A stretch of 64,000 nt of DNA. Origin: Janthinobacterium sp. TND4EL3. Lineage in GTDB: Bacteria; Pseudomonadota; Gammaproteobacteria; Burkholderiales; Burkholderiaceae_D. The DNA is taken from contig NZ_FTMV01000005.1 in assembly GCF_900156175.1 (NCBI RefSeq), forward strand, positions 235,915 to 299,914, read 5' to 3'. Positions 1 to 8,574 of this stretch are shown here, one piece after another. Position numbers and translations under genes: made by a program. Positions within the stretch are counted from its first letter, which is position 1; the number at the start of each line of letters is the position of its first letter. The notes beneath the pieces are model-generated. The model did not search any database. It was not told the DNA's origin and saw only the letters and a program-made list of their open reading frames with translations.

Positions 1-1684
1 CGAGGAATTCCTCGCCGCCCCAGCGCACGATCATGTCTGTTTCGCGCAACACGTCGTGCAGGGTTTCGGCGATCGTCGTCAGCACCAGGTCGCCCGCCGC
101 ATGGCCGTAACGGTCATTGATGTGCTTGAAATGGTCGACGTCGAGCAGGAACAGGGCGCCCACCATGTCGTTCCCGGCCGGGGGATGCACGGGCTTGCCC
201 GCATGGCTGCGCATGAATTCCTGGAAATGCCGGCGGTTGTACAGGGCCGTCAGGGGATCGCGCGAGCTCTGGCGCTTGAGTTCCTGGTTTTTCACCTTCA
301 GTTGCACGTTGGCATGGCGCACTTTGCGGTACAGCAAGCCGACGATGGCGGACCCCATGGCCAGCACCAGTGCCAGCAGCCACCACACGCGCTGCTGCAG
401 GCGGCGGTTGTCGATTTCCGTGCTCTTGAGCTGATTTTCGCGGCTCAGCAGCTCGATCTGGCGCTGTTTCTTTTCCGCCTCATACTTTTCTTGCAATTCG
501 TACACGGCCTTCTGCCGCTGCTTCTCGAACAGCTGGTTGGAAATGGCCCGTTCGCTGTGGTAGGCCGTGACGGCGCCCCGCATGTCGCCCGCCTTTTCCA
601 GCGCCATGCCGTACTCCAGCAGCACGGCCTGCATGTCCGGCTGGTTGGCCGTGCGCTCGTAGTAGGCCAGGCCCGTGGCCACGCTTTGCTTGCCTTCCTG
701 CAAGCGTCCCTGGCCGATCAGCGCCTGGCCGATGTTCAGCCGCGCCGTCGCCTCCACCTGATCGTTGTTGACCAGGCGCCCCGCCGTGATGGCTTCATTC
801 GCAAAGCGCAGCGCGCGCGCATAGTCGCCCTGCTTCAGATAGCTGTCCGACAGATTGACGAGGGTGACGGCCACCATGCCGCGCGCTCCCAGCTGGCGCT
901 CCAGCGCCAGGGCTGCCAGCAGCGCGCGCTGGCCCCGTTGCGGCTGCTGCGCGTCGAGCGCCAGCCCGTACTCCGTGTTTTTGGCCTGCGCCATGCGGCC
1001 CGGCGATTCCAGCGTGGCGGACACGGCCAGCAACTCGTCGAGCACCTCGAAGCCTTTGTCGTATTCGCGCATCTGCGTGTACAGCTGGGTAAGGGCATTC
1101 AGGGCGGCGGCCAGGCTGGAGGGGGAATTGCTCTGGCGCGCCAGGTCGACGGCCGCCTGCAGCTTGGCTAGCGCAAACGGAAAATTGCCTTCCTCGGCCC
1201 AGGATTGCCCCGCGCTGATGGTGGCCTGCACCCGCACTGGCAGGTCGTCCGTGCGGTTGGCGATGCGTTCCGCTTCAAAGGCCAGCAGGTGCGAGGCACG
1301 GCGCTCGTTCAGGGCAAACGTGATGTAGGCCTTGTTGAGCGTGCCCTTCGCCAGCGCCACGTCGCTCTTGTTCATGCGGGCATAGGCGATCAGCTCTTCG
1401 GCCAGCTGCATGGCGATGTCGTTCTGCCCCAGGCGCATGCGGGCGTTGCTCAACTGCGTAAGAAATTCCGCGCGCACGGGCAAGGGAGCGCTGCGCGCCT
1501 GCGTTTCCACCTCTTGCAGGCGCTGCAGGGCGCGCGCGGGCACGAAGCGGCCATCGTCGCGCACGGCGGCAAGATACCGCTCCAGTTTGCTGTCCTGGGC
1601 GTGCGCCCCGGGCGGCAGCAGGCAGGCCAGTACCAGCAGCCAGTGCGCCTTTCGCCATGATGCCCGTTTCTGTCTGCCTGCCAA
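1..1684 (-). CDS. TPR-repeat diguanylate cyclase (GGDEF), 3' end cut by window edge
   Basis: Minus-strand frame open to the left edge, so the C-terminus is missing. It reads as an exported or membrane-anchored sensor. A hydrophobic leader (WLLVLACLLPPGAHAQ) is followed by roughly 350 residues of helical TPR-like repeats, one membrane segment (WWLLALVLAMGSAIVGLLY), a short coiled linker, and a GGDEF domain. The domain has LLDVDHFKHINDRYGH and an intact active-site GGEEF right at the window edge, so it probably makes cyclic di-GMP. No ATG fits upstream of the leader; the frame has a stop just before a TTG run, and I placed the start at the TTG at 1684, which is uncertain. Long frames on the plus strand here are shadows. 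Confidence 0.8.
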   Translation of the reverse strand, partial: MAGRQKRASWRKAHWLLVLACLLPPGAHAQDSKLERYLAAVRDDGRFVPARALQRLQEVETQARSAPLPVRAEFLTQLSNARMRLGQNDIAMQLAEELIAYARMNKSDVALAKGTLNKAYITFALNERRASHLLAFEAERIANRTDDLPVRVQATISAGQSWAEEGNFPFALAKLQAAVDLARQSNSPSSLAAALNALTQLYTQMREYDKGFEVLDELLAVSATLESPGRMAQAKNTEYGLALDAQQPQRGQRALLAALALERQLGARGMVAVTLVNLSDSYLKQGDYARALRFANEAITAGRLVNNDQVEATARLNIGQALIGQGRLQEGKQSVATGLAYYERTANQPDMQAVLLEYGMALEKAGDMRGAVTAYHSERAISNQLFEKQRQKAVYELQEKYEAEKKQRQIELLSRENQLKSTEIDNRRLQQRVWWLLALVLAMGSAIVGLLYRKVRHANVQLKVKNQELKRQSSRDPLTALYNRRHFQEFMRSHAGKPVHPPAGNDMVGALFLLDVDHFKHINDRYGHAAGDLVLTTIAETLHDVLRETDMIVRWGGEEFL

Positions 1685-1795
1685 CGTCCCGCCCCCGCAA
1701 TGACCACGCTTGTCTGCAGCGATTATATGATGTTGCAATCAAGAAATATCATGGCACACACAGAATTTTGTGAAAGTGCACACTTTGATTGCGCA

Positions 1796-3496
1796 TCAGT
1801 GCTGGGCCAGGGCGGCGGGGGCCGGTGCGCTGCCCTTCAGGCGGAAGATGGCGACGGCCTCGATCAGGGCTTGCGCCTGTTCCTGCAGGCTTTCGGCAGC
1901 GGCCGCCGCCTGCTCGACGAGGGCGGCGTTCTGTTGCGTGATGTTGTCCATCTGCGTGACTGCCTGGTTGACCTCGCTGATCCCCGCGCTTTGCTCGTGG
2001 CTGGCGCTGGTGATCTCGCTCATGATGGCGGCCACCTTCTGGATCGATTCCACCACCAGCGCCATGGTGCGCCCCGCCTCGTCGACGAGCTTGCTGCCGG
2101 CGTCGACCCGTTCCACGGAGGCGCCGATCAGGGTCTTGATTTCCTGGGCGGCGGCAGCGCTGCGGTGGGCCAGGCTGCGCACCTCGCCGGCAACGACAGC
2201 GAAGCCGCGCCCCTGTTCCCCGGCCCGCGCCGCCTCGACGGCCGCATTCAGGGCCAGGATATTGGTCTGGAAGGCGATGCCGTCGATGACGCCGATGATG
2301 TCGGCGATCTGGCTGGAACTTTCCTTGATGGCGCCCATCGTGCTGACCACCTGGGCGACGACGGCGCCGCCCTGCACGGCGACGGCCGAGGCGGTGGCGG
2401 CCAGCTGGTTCGCCTCGCCGGCGTTGCTGGCGTTTTGCCGCACCGTCGCCGTCAGCGTTTCCATCGAGCTGGCCGTCTCTTCGAGGGAACTGGCTTGCGC
2501 TTCCGTGCGCGCCGACAGGTCGGCATTGCCCAGCGCGATTTCGTGCGTGGCCACCGACATTTCGCCGGTGCTGCTGCGGATGTCGCCTATCAGTCCCGTC
2601 AGGTTGGCGTTAATGGTATTCATCGCGTGCAGCAGCACGCCGATTTCGTCGGCTCTTTCGATGACGGCGTCGATGCTCAGGTCGCCGCCGGCGATCAGCT
2701 GCGCCGTGGCAATCGCCTGGTCCAGGCTGCGCTTGATGTGGCGGTACACGAGGAACAGGCACAGCAGCGAAACCATGACCGACACCAGCAGCACGCCGAC
2801 CGTGACGGAATAGGCGGCCATGGTGCCGCTCATCGCCGTCTGCACGGCGGCGCTCGTGCGCTGGTCGAGCAGCGTGAGGAATTCATTCACCGGCTGCATG
2901 ATCTTCGCCTTGTTGCTGTGGTAGGCGGCGTCGTGCATGATGGCGCGCGCCATTTCCAGGTCCGGCGGCCCGGTTTTGGTGAAATTGCCGCTGCCGTCGT
3001 CAAACCGGCCCTTGACGGCGTTCATGGCGATCACCTCGGTCTTGACCAGGCCGTCCGAATTGGCTTGCGCTTCGCGCAGCTTGGCGAATTCCTGCTCGCT
3101 GAAGCCGGCCTTGCGCATCAGTTCTGCCAGGGGCACGGCCGGTCCCGTCGACGCCGGCACGGGCACGCCAGCGGCCACGAAGTCCCAGTAGATGCGCTCG
3201 TAATGGGCGGGGCGCGGCTTCTTGCCGTTGCGGATGTCGAGGATGTCCAGGTATTGCTGCTCGTACCTGGCGTCGCCGGTGACGACGTAGGTGCGGGCCA
3301 GCCGTGTCAGGTCGTCCGAGCTTTGCCGCAGTTCATCGGCCAGCAGGTAGGACTGGTAGCGCGTTTCAGTGACGCGGTTCGCCTCGGCCTGCTTGCCTGC
3401 CACGCGGAACAGCGCCCACAGGCTGATGACGGCGAGCGCCAGGCTGAGCAGAAAAATGGCGGTGAAGATGTTCTTGATCGACAGTTTGCTGCGCAT
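1796..3496 (-). CDS. Methyl-accepting chemotaxis protein
   Basis: 566 residues. The N-terminal membrane segment is at about residues 12-32. A periplasmic ligand region of roughly 155 residues follows, then a second membrane segment near 190-210, a HAMP region, and the conserved signalling hairpin ([20 protein letters not shown], then [20 protein letters not shown]). It should report to the CheA/CheW array. There is no C-terminal NWETF-type pentapeptide for CheR/CheB tethering; the protein ends in PAALAQH. The ligand is not predictable. It is a single gene, separated from the ABC operon upstream by a terminator and a palindrome. Confidence 0.92.
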   Translation of the reverse strand: MRSKLSIKNIFTAIFLLSLALAVISLWALFRVAGKQAEANRVTETRYQSYLLADELRQSSDDLTRLARTYVVTGDARYEQQYLDILDIRNGKKPRPAHYERIYWDFVAAGVPVPASTGPAVPLAELMRKAGFSEQEFAKLREAQANSDGLVKTEVIAMNAVKGRFDDGSGNFTKTGPPDLEMARAIMHDAAYHSNKAKIMQPVNEFLTLLDQRTSAAVQTAMSGTMAAYSVTVGVLLVSVMVSLLCLFLVYRHIKRSLDQAIATAQLIAGGDLSIDAVIERADEIGVLLHAMNTINANLTGLIGDIRSSTGEMSVATHEIALGNADLSARTEAQASSLEETASSMETLTATVRQNASNAGEANQLAATASAVAVQGGAVVAQVVSTMGAIKESSSQIADIIGVIDGIAFQTNILALNAAVEAARAGEQGRGFAVVAGEVRSLAHRSAAAAQEIKTLIGASVERVDAGSKLVDEAGRTMALVVESIQKVAAIMSEITSASHEQSAGISEVNQAVTQMDNITQQNAALVEQAAAAAESLQEQAQALIEAVAIFRLKGSAPAPAALAQH

Positions 3497-3560
3497 GGCA
3501 TCCCCCGGAAGTGTGGTTGGGGCCGTTGGCGCTGCCCGCCAGATGAATATACTCCCGTCC

Positions 3561-3583
3561 GTACGGCATTTTTAATGCCGTAC
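3561..3583. repeat. Perfect 10-3-10 inverted repeat
   Basis: GTACGGCATT, three bases, AATGCCGTAC. It lies about 65 bp upstream of the chemotaxis receptor start and just beyond the terminator of the ABC operon. It could be an operator for the receptor promoter or a second hairpin of the terminator region. Confidence 0.6.
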
Positions 3584-3585
3584 AG

Positions 3586-3613
3586 AAAAAAAGTGGCGCC
3601 ATGCAACGGCGCC
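3586..3613 (-). terminator. Intrinsic terminator of the ABC exporter operon
   Basis: Read on the minus strand, GGCGCC, a 7-base loop and GGCGCC are followed by AC and a run of seven T. It sits 10 bp after the stop codon of the second ABC gene. Confidence 0.6.
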
Positions 3614-3622
3614 CCGTGGCTA

Positions 3623-5431
3623 TCAAATTGCCAGTTGCTGCAGCAGGTAGAGGCGCTGGTACAGGCCCCCTTCGATCTGCATCAGTTCCTCGTGCGGCCC
3701 CGCTTCCGTGATGCGGCCGTGATTGAGCACGATGATACGGTCCGCCTCGCGGATGGTCGACAGGCGGTGGGCGATGGCGATGATGGTGACCTTGCCGCGC
3801 AACTCGTTCAGGGCCGTCTGCACGATCTGCTCCGTCTGGCTATCGATACGCGAGGTCGCTTCGTCGAGCAGCAAGATGCGCGGCTGGCCGGCCAGCGCGC
3901 GGGCAATCGCGATCAGCTGCTTCTGCCCCGACGACAGGCGCGAACCGCCTTCGCCCAGCGGCGTGTCGTAGCCGTGTTCCAGCGCCGCGATGAAGTCGTG
4001 CGCATGCGCGGCGCGCGCGGCCGTCTCGATCTGCTGCTGCGTGTAGCCGCGGCCCATGTCGATGTTCTCGCGCGCCGAGGCGGCCAGCAGGAAGGGGTCT
4101 TGCGGCACCAGGCCCACGTCGGCGCGGAAATGCTCGTTGTCGATGCTGTCGAGGGGCACGCCGTTGATGGCGATGCTGCCCTGCGTGACGGGGTAGAAGC
4201 GCAGCAGCAGGGACAGCAAGGTCGACTTGCCGCTGCCCGTGTGGCCGACGATGCCAAAGAAGGCGCCCTGGGGGATGCTCAGCGACAGCTCGTGCAGCAC
4301 GGGCTGGTTTTCCACGTAGGCAAACGTCAGGCGGGCAATGTCGACGGCGGGCACGTCGCTGCCCGTTTTCGCCTGCCGCAGGGCCGGTGTTTGCCTGCCC
4401 TGCGCGTGTTCCAGCGCCTGCGCTTCGTCGAGCAGGGCCGACACGCGCGCCGTCGCCACCACCGATTGCTGCAATTGGCTGAACTGCATGGTGATCTGGA
4501 TCAAGGGTTCGATCACGCGCGCGATGTAGCTGATGAACGCATACAGCACGCCCACTTCCACGGCGCCCATGTCGCGGCGGCCGAAGCTGAAGATGACGAC
4601 GGCCAGCAGCACGATGTTGAGCATGTCGAGCGCGGGGCGCAGCAGCCAGGCGTTGGCGCGCAATTCCTGCATGCGCGCCGTGTAGTGGTCCTGGTTGATG
4701 CCCGTGAAGCGGGCGCCGAAGCGCTTTTCCGCGTTATTCGCCTGCAGCACGCTCATGCCGCCTATCGATTCGGCGATCTGCCCGTTGATTTCGCTGCGCA
4801 GGGCGCGCGCGCGCGTGACGGCCGGCGCGCTCCAGCGCTGGTACAAAAAGACGATGAGCAGCACGGCCGGCAGCAGCGCCAGCACGATCAGCATCAGCCG
4901 CCAGTCGAGGAAGGCCATGGCGGCCATGGTGCCGACCAGGACGATGGAGCTGTCGAGGATGACGAACAGCACCTGCACGTACAGCGATTTCACCGCCTCC
5001 GTGTCGTTGGTGACGCGGCTGACCAGCTGGCCCGTGATGGCGCGATCAAAAAAACTCATCGGCAGGCGCAGCACGTGCTGGTACACGGTTTCGCGCAGGC
5101 GCTGCACCGAGCGCATGGCCAGGCCGGACAGGCGCACCAGCTGCAAATAGCGCAGGCCGGAAGCGACCCAGCCCGTCAGCAGGCAACCGCCCAGCAGCAG
5201 CGACATGCGCGTCCAGTCCAGGTGGCGCGGCAGCAGGTGCTGGTCGATCAGGGCCTTGCCTAAAATGGGACCCGTGACTTCCAGGGCGGCGGCGAGGATC
5301 AGCCAGAACGTGGCCCAGTATAAATGGCGCAGGTCGGGCGCGGCGGCGCGGCGCAGCAGGCCGACGGCTTGCGCGGCCTGGCGGCGCACGGATGGCGTGG
5401 CGGTGGCGGCTTGGTCGTTCTTAGATGGCAT
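3623..5431 (-). CDS. mdlB: ABC exporter, permease-ATPase fusion (MdlB-like half)
   Basis: 602 residues: a six-helix type IV (ABC1) membrane domain to about residue 330, then an ATPase domain with Walker A (GHTGSGKST), signature LSSGQ in place of LSGGQ, Walker B ILLLDEATSRID with the catalytic Glu present, and the H-loop IAIAHRLST. It overlaps the upstream ABC gene by 11 bp, so the two are translationally coupled and probably form a heterodimer. The pairing and the unequal ATPase motifs resemble MdlAB/SmdAB-type heterodimeric exporters, hence the symbol. The substrate is unknown; multidrug or lipid-like export is typical of the family. Confidence 0.88.
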   Translation of the reverse strand: MPSKNDQAATATPSVRRQAAQAVGLLRRAAAPDLRHLYWATFWLILAAALEVTGPILGKALIDQHLLPRHLDWTRMSLLLGGCLLTGWVASGLRYLQLVRLSGLAMRSVQRLRETVYQHVLRLPMSFFDRAITGQLVSRVTNDTEAVKSLYVQVLFVILDSSIVLVGTMAAMAFLDWRLMLIVLALLPAVLLIVFLYQRWSAPAVTRARALRSEINGQIAESIGGMSVLQANNAEKRFGARFTGINQDHYTARMQELRANAWLLRPALDMLNIVLLAVVIFSFGRRDMGAVEVGVLYAFISYIARVIEPLIQITMQFSQLQQSVVATARVSALLDEAQALEHAQGRQTPALRQAKTGSDVPAVDIARLTFAYVENQPVLHELSLSIPQGAFFGIVGHTGSGKSTLLSLLLRFYPVTQGSIAINGVPLDSIDNEHFRADVGLVPQDPFLLAASARENIDMGRGYTQQQIETAARAAHAHDFIAALEHGYDTPLGEGGSRLSSGQKQLIAIARALAGQPRILLLDEATSRIDSQTEQIVQTALNELRGKVTIIAIAHRLSTIREADRIIVLNHGRITEAGPHEELMQIEGGLYQRLYLLQQLAI

Positions 5432-7172
5432 CGAGGCTGGCTTCCAGTTGTTGATAGCGCCACTGGCTGGCGTACCAGCCGTCGCGCTGCATCAGCGCGT
5501 CGTGGTTGCCCGTTTCCGTGACGTGGCCATCGCGCAGCACGAGGATCATGTCCGCGTTGACGACGGCGCTCAGGCGGTGGCTGGCGATGATGGCGCTGCG
5601 CTCGGGGCGCTTGCGGCGCAATTCTTCCAGGTGCTGCAGGATGCGCGTTTCCGTGCCCGTGTCGACGGCGGACAGCGCATCGTCGAGCAGCAGCAAGCCG
5701 TTGTCGGCCAGAAGGGCGCGGGCAATCGCCACGCGCTGGCGCTGGCCGCCGGACAGGGTGATGCCTTTTTCGCCCACATGCGTTTGATAACCGTCCGGGA
5801 ACTGCAAGATGTCCGCGTGGATGTCGGCCAGCTGCGCCGCCCGCTCCACTTCCTCGCGCGAGGCGCCGGGGCGGGCCAGGGCGATATTGTCGGCGATGGT
5901 GGCGGAGAACAGGAACGATTCCTGCGGCACCCAGCTGATGGCCGCGCGCAGCGCGTGCAGGGTGTAGGCGGCCAGCGGCTGGCCGTTCCACGTGGCCGCG
6001 CCCGATTGCGGCGTGACCTGGCGCAGCAGCACGCGCAGCAGGGTCGACTTGCCGCTGCCCGTCGGACCGACGAGGCCTAGGGTCTGGCCCGGCTGCAGCC
6101 GCAGCGAGATGCCGGACAGGGCCGGCGCCGTCTGGCCAGCGTAGGCAAAGCCGATGTCCTGCAATTGCAGGGGGCCGGGCGTAAGCGTATCGATCGTGCC
6201 ATGGTCGTCGATGGCCAGCGGCGCATCTAACATCGGCTGCAGGCGCTGCCAGGCGGCGCGGCCCCGTTCGATCAACGACAGTACCCAGCCGGCGGCGAAC
6301 ATGGGCCAGATCAGCTGGCCCAGGTACATGGAAAAGCTCGTCAGCGCGCCGATGGTCAGCTGCTCTTGCCACACGAGGTAGCCGCCCAGGCCCAGGGTCA
6401 GCGCCGTGGCGGCCGTCAGGGTCAGGCCGACGGCCGGCTCGTACGCCGCTTCCCAGCGCTGCGCCGTCAGGCTGGCGTTGGCCGCGTGGCCGGCCAGCGT
6501 GGAAAACTGCTTGCTGCTGCGCTCTTCCAGGCCCAGCGCGCGCAGGGTGCGCACGCCCGACAAGGACTCTTGCACATGGTCGTTCAGCGCGGAAAAGCGC
6601 TTTAAGGAATCCGTCGACGCCGTGTGGATATGGCTGGAGATGCGCCAGAAAGCCAGTCCCATCAGGGGGAAGGGCAAGAGGGCGATGCAGGCCAGGCGCC
6701 AGTCCACGCCCAGCAGCATGATGCCGAGCACCATCAGCAGGGTCAAAGTGCCGTCGAAGCCGGCCAGCATGGCTTCGCCGGCGGCCATTTCGATGGCGTC
6801 GATGTCGTTCGTCGCCAGCGCCATCAGGTCGCCCGTGCGCTGGTGCTGGTAAAACGACGCGCCCTGCTGCGACATGCGCGTGTAGAAGCGCGTGCGCAAC
6901 ATCACGCCCAGCTGGTAGGCGGCCTTGAACAGGGTGATGCGCCAGCCCACGCGCAGGAAGTAGATGACGACGCCGACGGCGAGCAGGGTCAGCAGCTCCA
7001 GCCACAGCTCGGATGTCGTCATGCGGTGCGCGGCCAGGGCGTCGATGATGGCGCCCACGCGGCGCGGAATCCAGACGGTCAGTGTTGCCACGCCTGTCAG
7101 CATGACGGCGGCGGCGGCATACGCCGGCCAATGCTGACGCACGAAGCCGGTGATGAGCCTCGATAAACTCAT
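5421..7172 (-). CDS. mdlA: ABC exporter, permease-ATPase fusion (MdlA-like half)
   Basis: 583 residues from the ATG at 7172, chosen over an upstream in-frame start because AAAGGTAACC precedes it at ribosome-binding distance and it matches the family N-terminus. Six membrane helices are followed by an ATPase domain with Walker A (GPTGSGKST), canonical signature LSGGQRQR, H-loop (IIASHR), and a Walker B LLLLDDALSAVD in which Asp replaces the catalytic Glu. This is the first gene of a two-gene operon with the MdlB-like half. The Asp-for-Glu change marks it as the subunit that contributes the degenerate Walker B in an asymmetric ABC heterodimer. Confidence 0.88.
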   Translation of the reverse strand: MSLSRLITGFVRQHWPAYAAAAVMLTGVATLTVWIPRRVGAIIDALAAHRMTTSELWLELLTLLAVGVVIYFLRVGWRITLFKAAYQLGVMLRTRFYTRMSQQGASFYQHQRTGDLMALATNDIDAIEMAAGEAMLAGFDGTLTLLMVLGIMLLGVDWRLACIALLPFPLMGLAFWRISSHIHTASTDSLKRFSALNDHVQESLSGVRTLRALGLEERSSKQFSTLAGHAANASLTAQRWEAAYEPAVGLTLTAATALTLGLGGYLVWQEQLTIGALTSFSMYLGQLIWPMFAAGWVLSLIERGRAAWQRLQPMLDAPLAIDDHGTIDTLTPGPLQLQDIGFAYAGQTAPALSGISLRLQPGQTLGLVGPTGSGKSTLLRVLLRQVTPQSGAATWNGQPLAAYTLHALRAAISWVPQESFLFSATIADNIALARPGASREEVERAAQLADIHADILQFPDGYQTHVGEKGITLSGGQRQRVAIARALLADNGLLLLDDALSAVDTGTETRILQHLEELRRKRPERSAIIASHRLSAVVNADMILVLRDGHVTETGNHDALMQRDGWYASQWRYQQLEASLDAI

Positions 7173-7286
7173 GGTTACCTTTTGTTTTGCAGTAATGGGG
7201 TGTCGCGGGGCGGAAGGGCGGGCACGCGGACGGAAAAGTACGCGTAGGATACAACACGGCGGAAAAGCGCGCTGTGGACGGGCACG

Positions 7287-7309
7287 CAAAAAACGGGCCG
7301 TAGCCCGTT
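7287..7309 (-). terminator. Intrinsic terminator of the phasin gene
   Basis: On the minus strand, ACGGGC-TACG-GCCCGT is followed by a run of T. It is 30 bp downstream of the phasin stop codon and separates phasin from the ABC operon. Confidence 0.8.
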
Positions 7310-7339
7310 GTTGTGCTGCGTCGCTGCCGTGCAGGCGGC

Positions 7340-8191
7340 TTACTTGCGGCCGCTGCCCTTGCCGCCGCCCAGCATGTCAAGCTGTTTCGATGGCGCGCCC
7401 TTGGGCCCTGCCTTGGCCGCCGGCTTGGCGGCTGGCGCAGGGGCGTGCTTCACGGCGGCCTTGGCCGCGGTATTGCCGGTGGCGCTGGCTGGCTTGGCGG
7501 CCGGCTTGGCCGGTGCCGGCGCGGCGGCTTTTACTGGCGCAGCGGCGGTGGCGGGCGCTGGAACGGGCTTGGCCGCTTCCGCCTTGGCGGCTGGCTTGGC
7601 TTCGACGGCTTTGACGGCGGGCTTGTCGGCGGCCTTCTCGGCAACCTTGGCCGGAGCTGCCGCTGGCTTGGCTACGGGCGCAGCAGCAGGGGCTGGCGCT
7701 GGCGCTGCCTTGGCGACAGGTGTGGCTACTTCCGCCGGCTTGGCGGCAACGGTGGCAGGTACCGCTGCCGGCGCTGGCGCTGGTGCAGCGGCAGGTGTGG
7801 CGGCAGCGAGCGCAGGCTTGGCGGCGGCCGGCGCGGCGGCCGGCGTGGCAGGCACGGCCGCATCGAGGCGGGCCTTGGCCGAGGCCAGCAATTCGGCCTG
7901 GGTGCTCGAAGCAATGCCGAACAGCTGGCGGCTGTAGGCCAGCACGCTCTCGATATTCGGTTGCGCCTGGCTGGTGCTGTAGCTGAAGAAATCGCGTGGG
8001 TCCTGCGTTTCCAGCAGATGCTGCGCCGTTTCTGCCGTGTGCGAGATGGCCGCCTTGCCGGCGTTCAAGTTCAGGGCGATGATTTTCTCGGCGCTTTCAA
8101 AGACTTTGCTGGTGAGATTGCTGAAGATTTGCAGCTGGCTTTCCAGTTGCGATTTCGCGGCGCTGGAAAATTGTTCAGGAATTGAAAACAT
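7340..8191 (-). CDS. Phasin family protein with Ala/Pro/Lys-rich C-terminal tail
   Basis: 283 residues. Residues 1 to about 110 match the phasin pattern (start MFSIPEQFSSAAKSQLESQL, amphipathic helices, TAETAQHLLETQDPRDFF) and should bind the surface of polyhydroxyalkanoate granules. From about residue 115 to the end the protein is a low-complexity tail of AAKPA/APAPA-type repeats rich in lysine, closing with a Gly-rich basic end (GGGKGSGRK). Such tails resemble the histone-H1-like tail of Pseudomonas PhaF, which links granules to the nucleoid; that role here is inference. A strong Shine-Dalgarno (AAAGGAGTAAAT) precedes the ATG. It is monocistronic with its own terminator. Confidence 0.88.
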   Translation of the reverse strand: MFSIPEQFSSAAKSQLESQLQIFSNLTSKVFESAEKIIALNLNAGKAAISHTAETAQHLLETQDPRDFFSYSTSQAQPNIESVLAYSRQLFGIASSTQAELLASAKARLDAAVPATPAAAPAAAKPALAAATPAAAPAPAPAAVPATVAAKPAEVATPVAKAAPAPAPAAAPVAKPAAAPAKVAEKAADKPAVKAVEAKPAAKAEAAKPVPAPATAAAPVKAAAPAPAKPAAKPASATGNTAAKAAVKHAPAPAAKPAAKAGPKGAPSKQLDMLGGGKGSGRK

Positions 8192-8574
8192 ATTTACTCC
8201 TTTGTACGGATTAAAATGCTGGCAAAACGCTCTGCAAAATCCCGAAAACCAGAGTTGGCCGCGTTTTGTAAAGTGGGTAGCGTGCTGAACAGCTGATCAT
8301 AGACTTTTTATGATGCAACGCAATATGAATATTCTAGCGGTGATTCGAGTTGGTTGAAAGTTATTTTATTCAAGCCGTGTGGCGTGCGCTTCCTTCATCC
8401 ATGCGCCTGGCAGCATTTGCTGGAAGTTTGCGCCCGCGCAAAGCGTTGCCAAGGAATCTATGGCTGTGTTCTGGCGAGTGGCAGCATTCGTGCACTGCAG
8501 CATCCATGGAAAATGTATAGGATGACAATTAACTTGAAGCACCAGGCACAGTCGTCAACCGAAGGAGTGTCCGC
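8192..8574. other. Intergenic region between divergent phasin and codA-like genes
   Basis: This 383-bp divergent region holds the phasin promoter candidate at its left side and the ribosome-binding site GAAGGAGTG just before the codA-like ATG. I see no convincing gene, RNA or strong promoter for the plus-strand gene in the rest. Confidence 0.6.
8296..8323 (-). promoter_or_regulatory. Possible sigma-70 promoter for phasin
   Basis: Minus strand TTGCGT, 16 bp, TATGAT, about 105 bp upstream of the phasin start. The -10 is good and the -35 moderate. Confidence 0.4.

Noticed and set aside
1700..5263. A 1187-codon plus-strand open frame
   Set aside because: It runs antisense through the chemotaxis receptor and an ABC gene; its protein is His/Arg/Gln-rich low-complexity sequence typical of GC-rich shadow frames, and the minus-strand genes have clear motifs.
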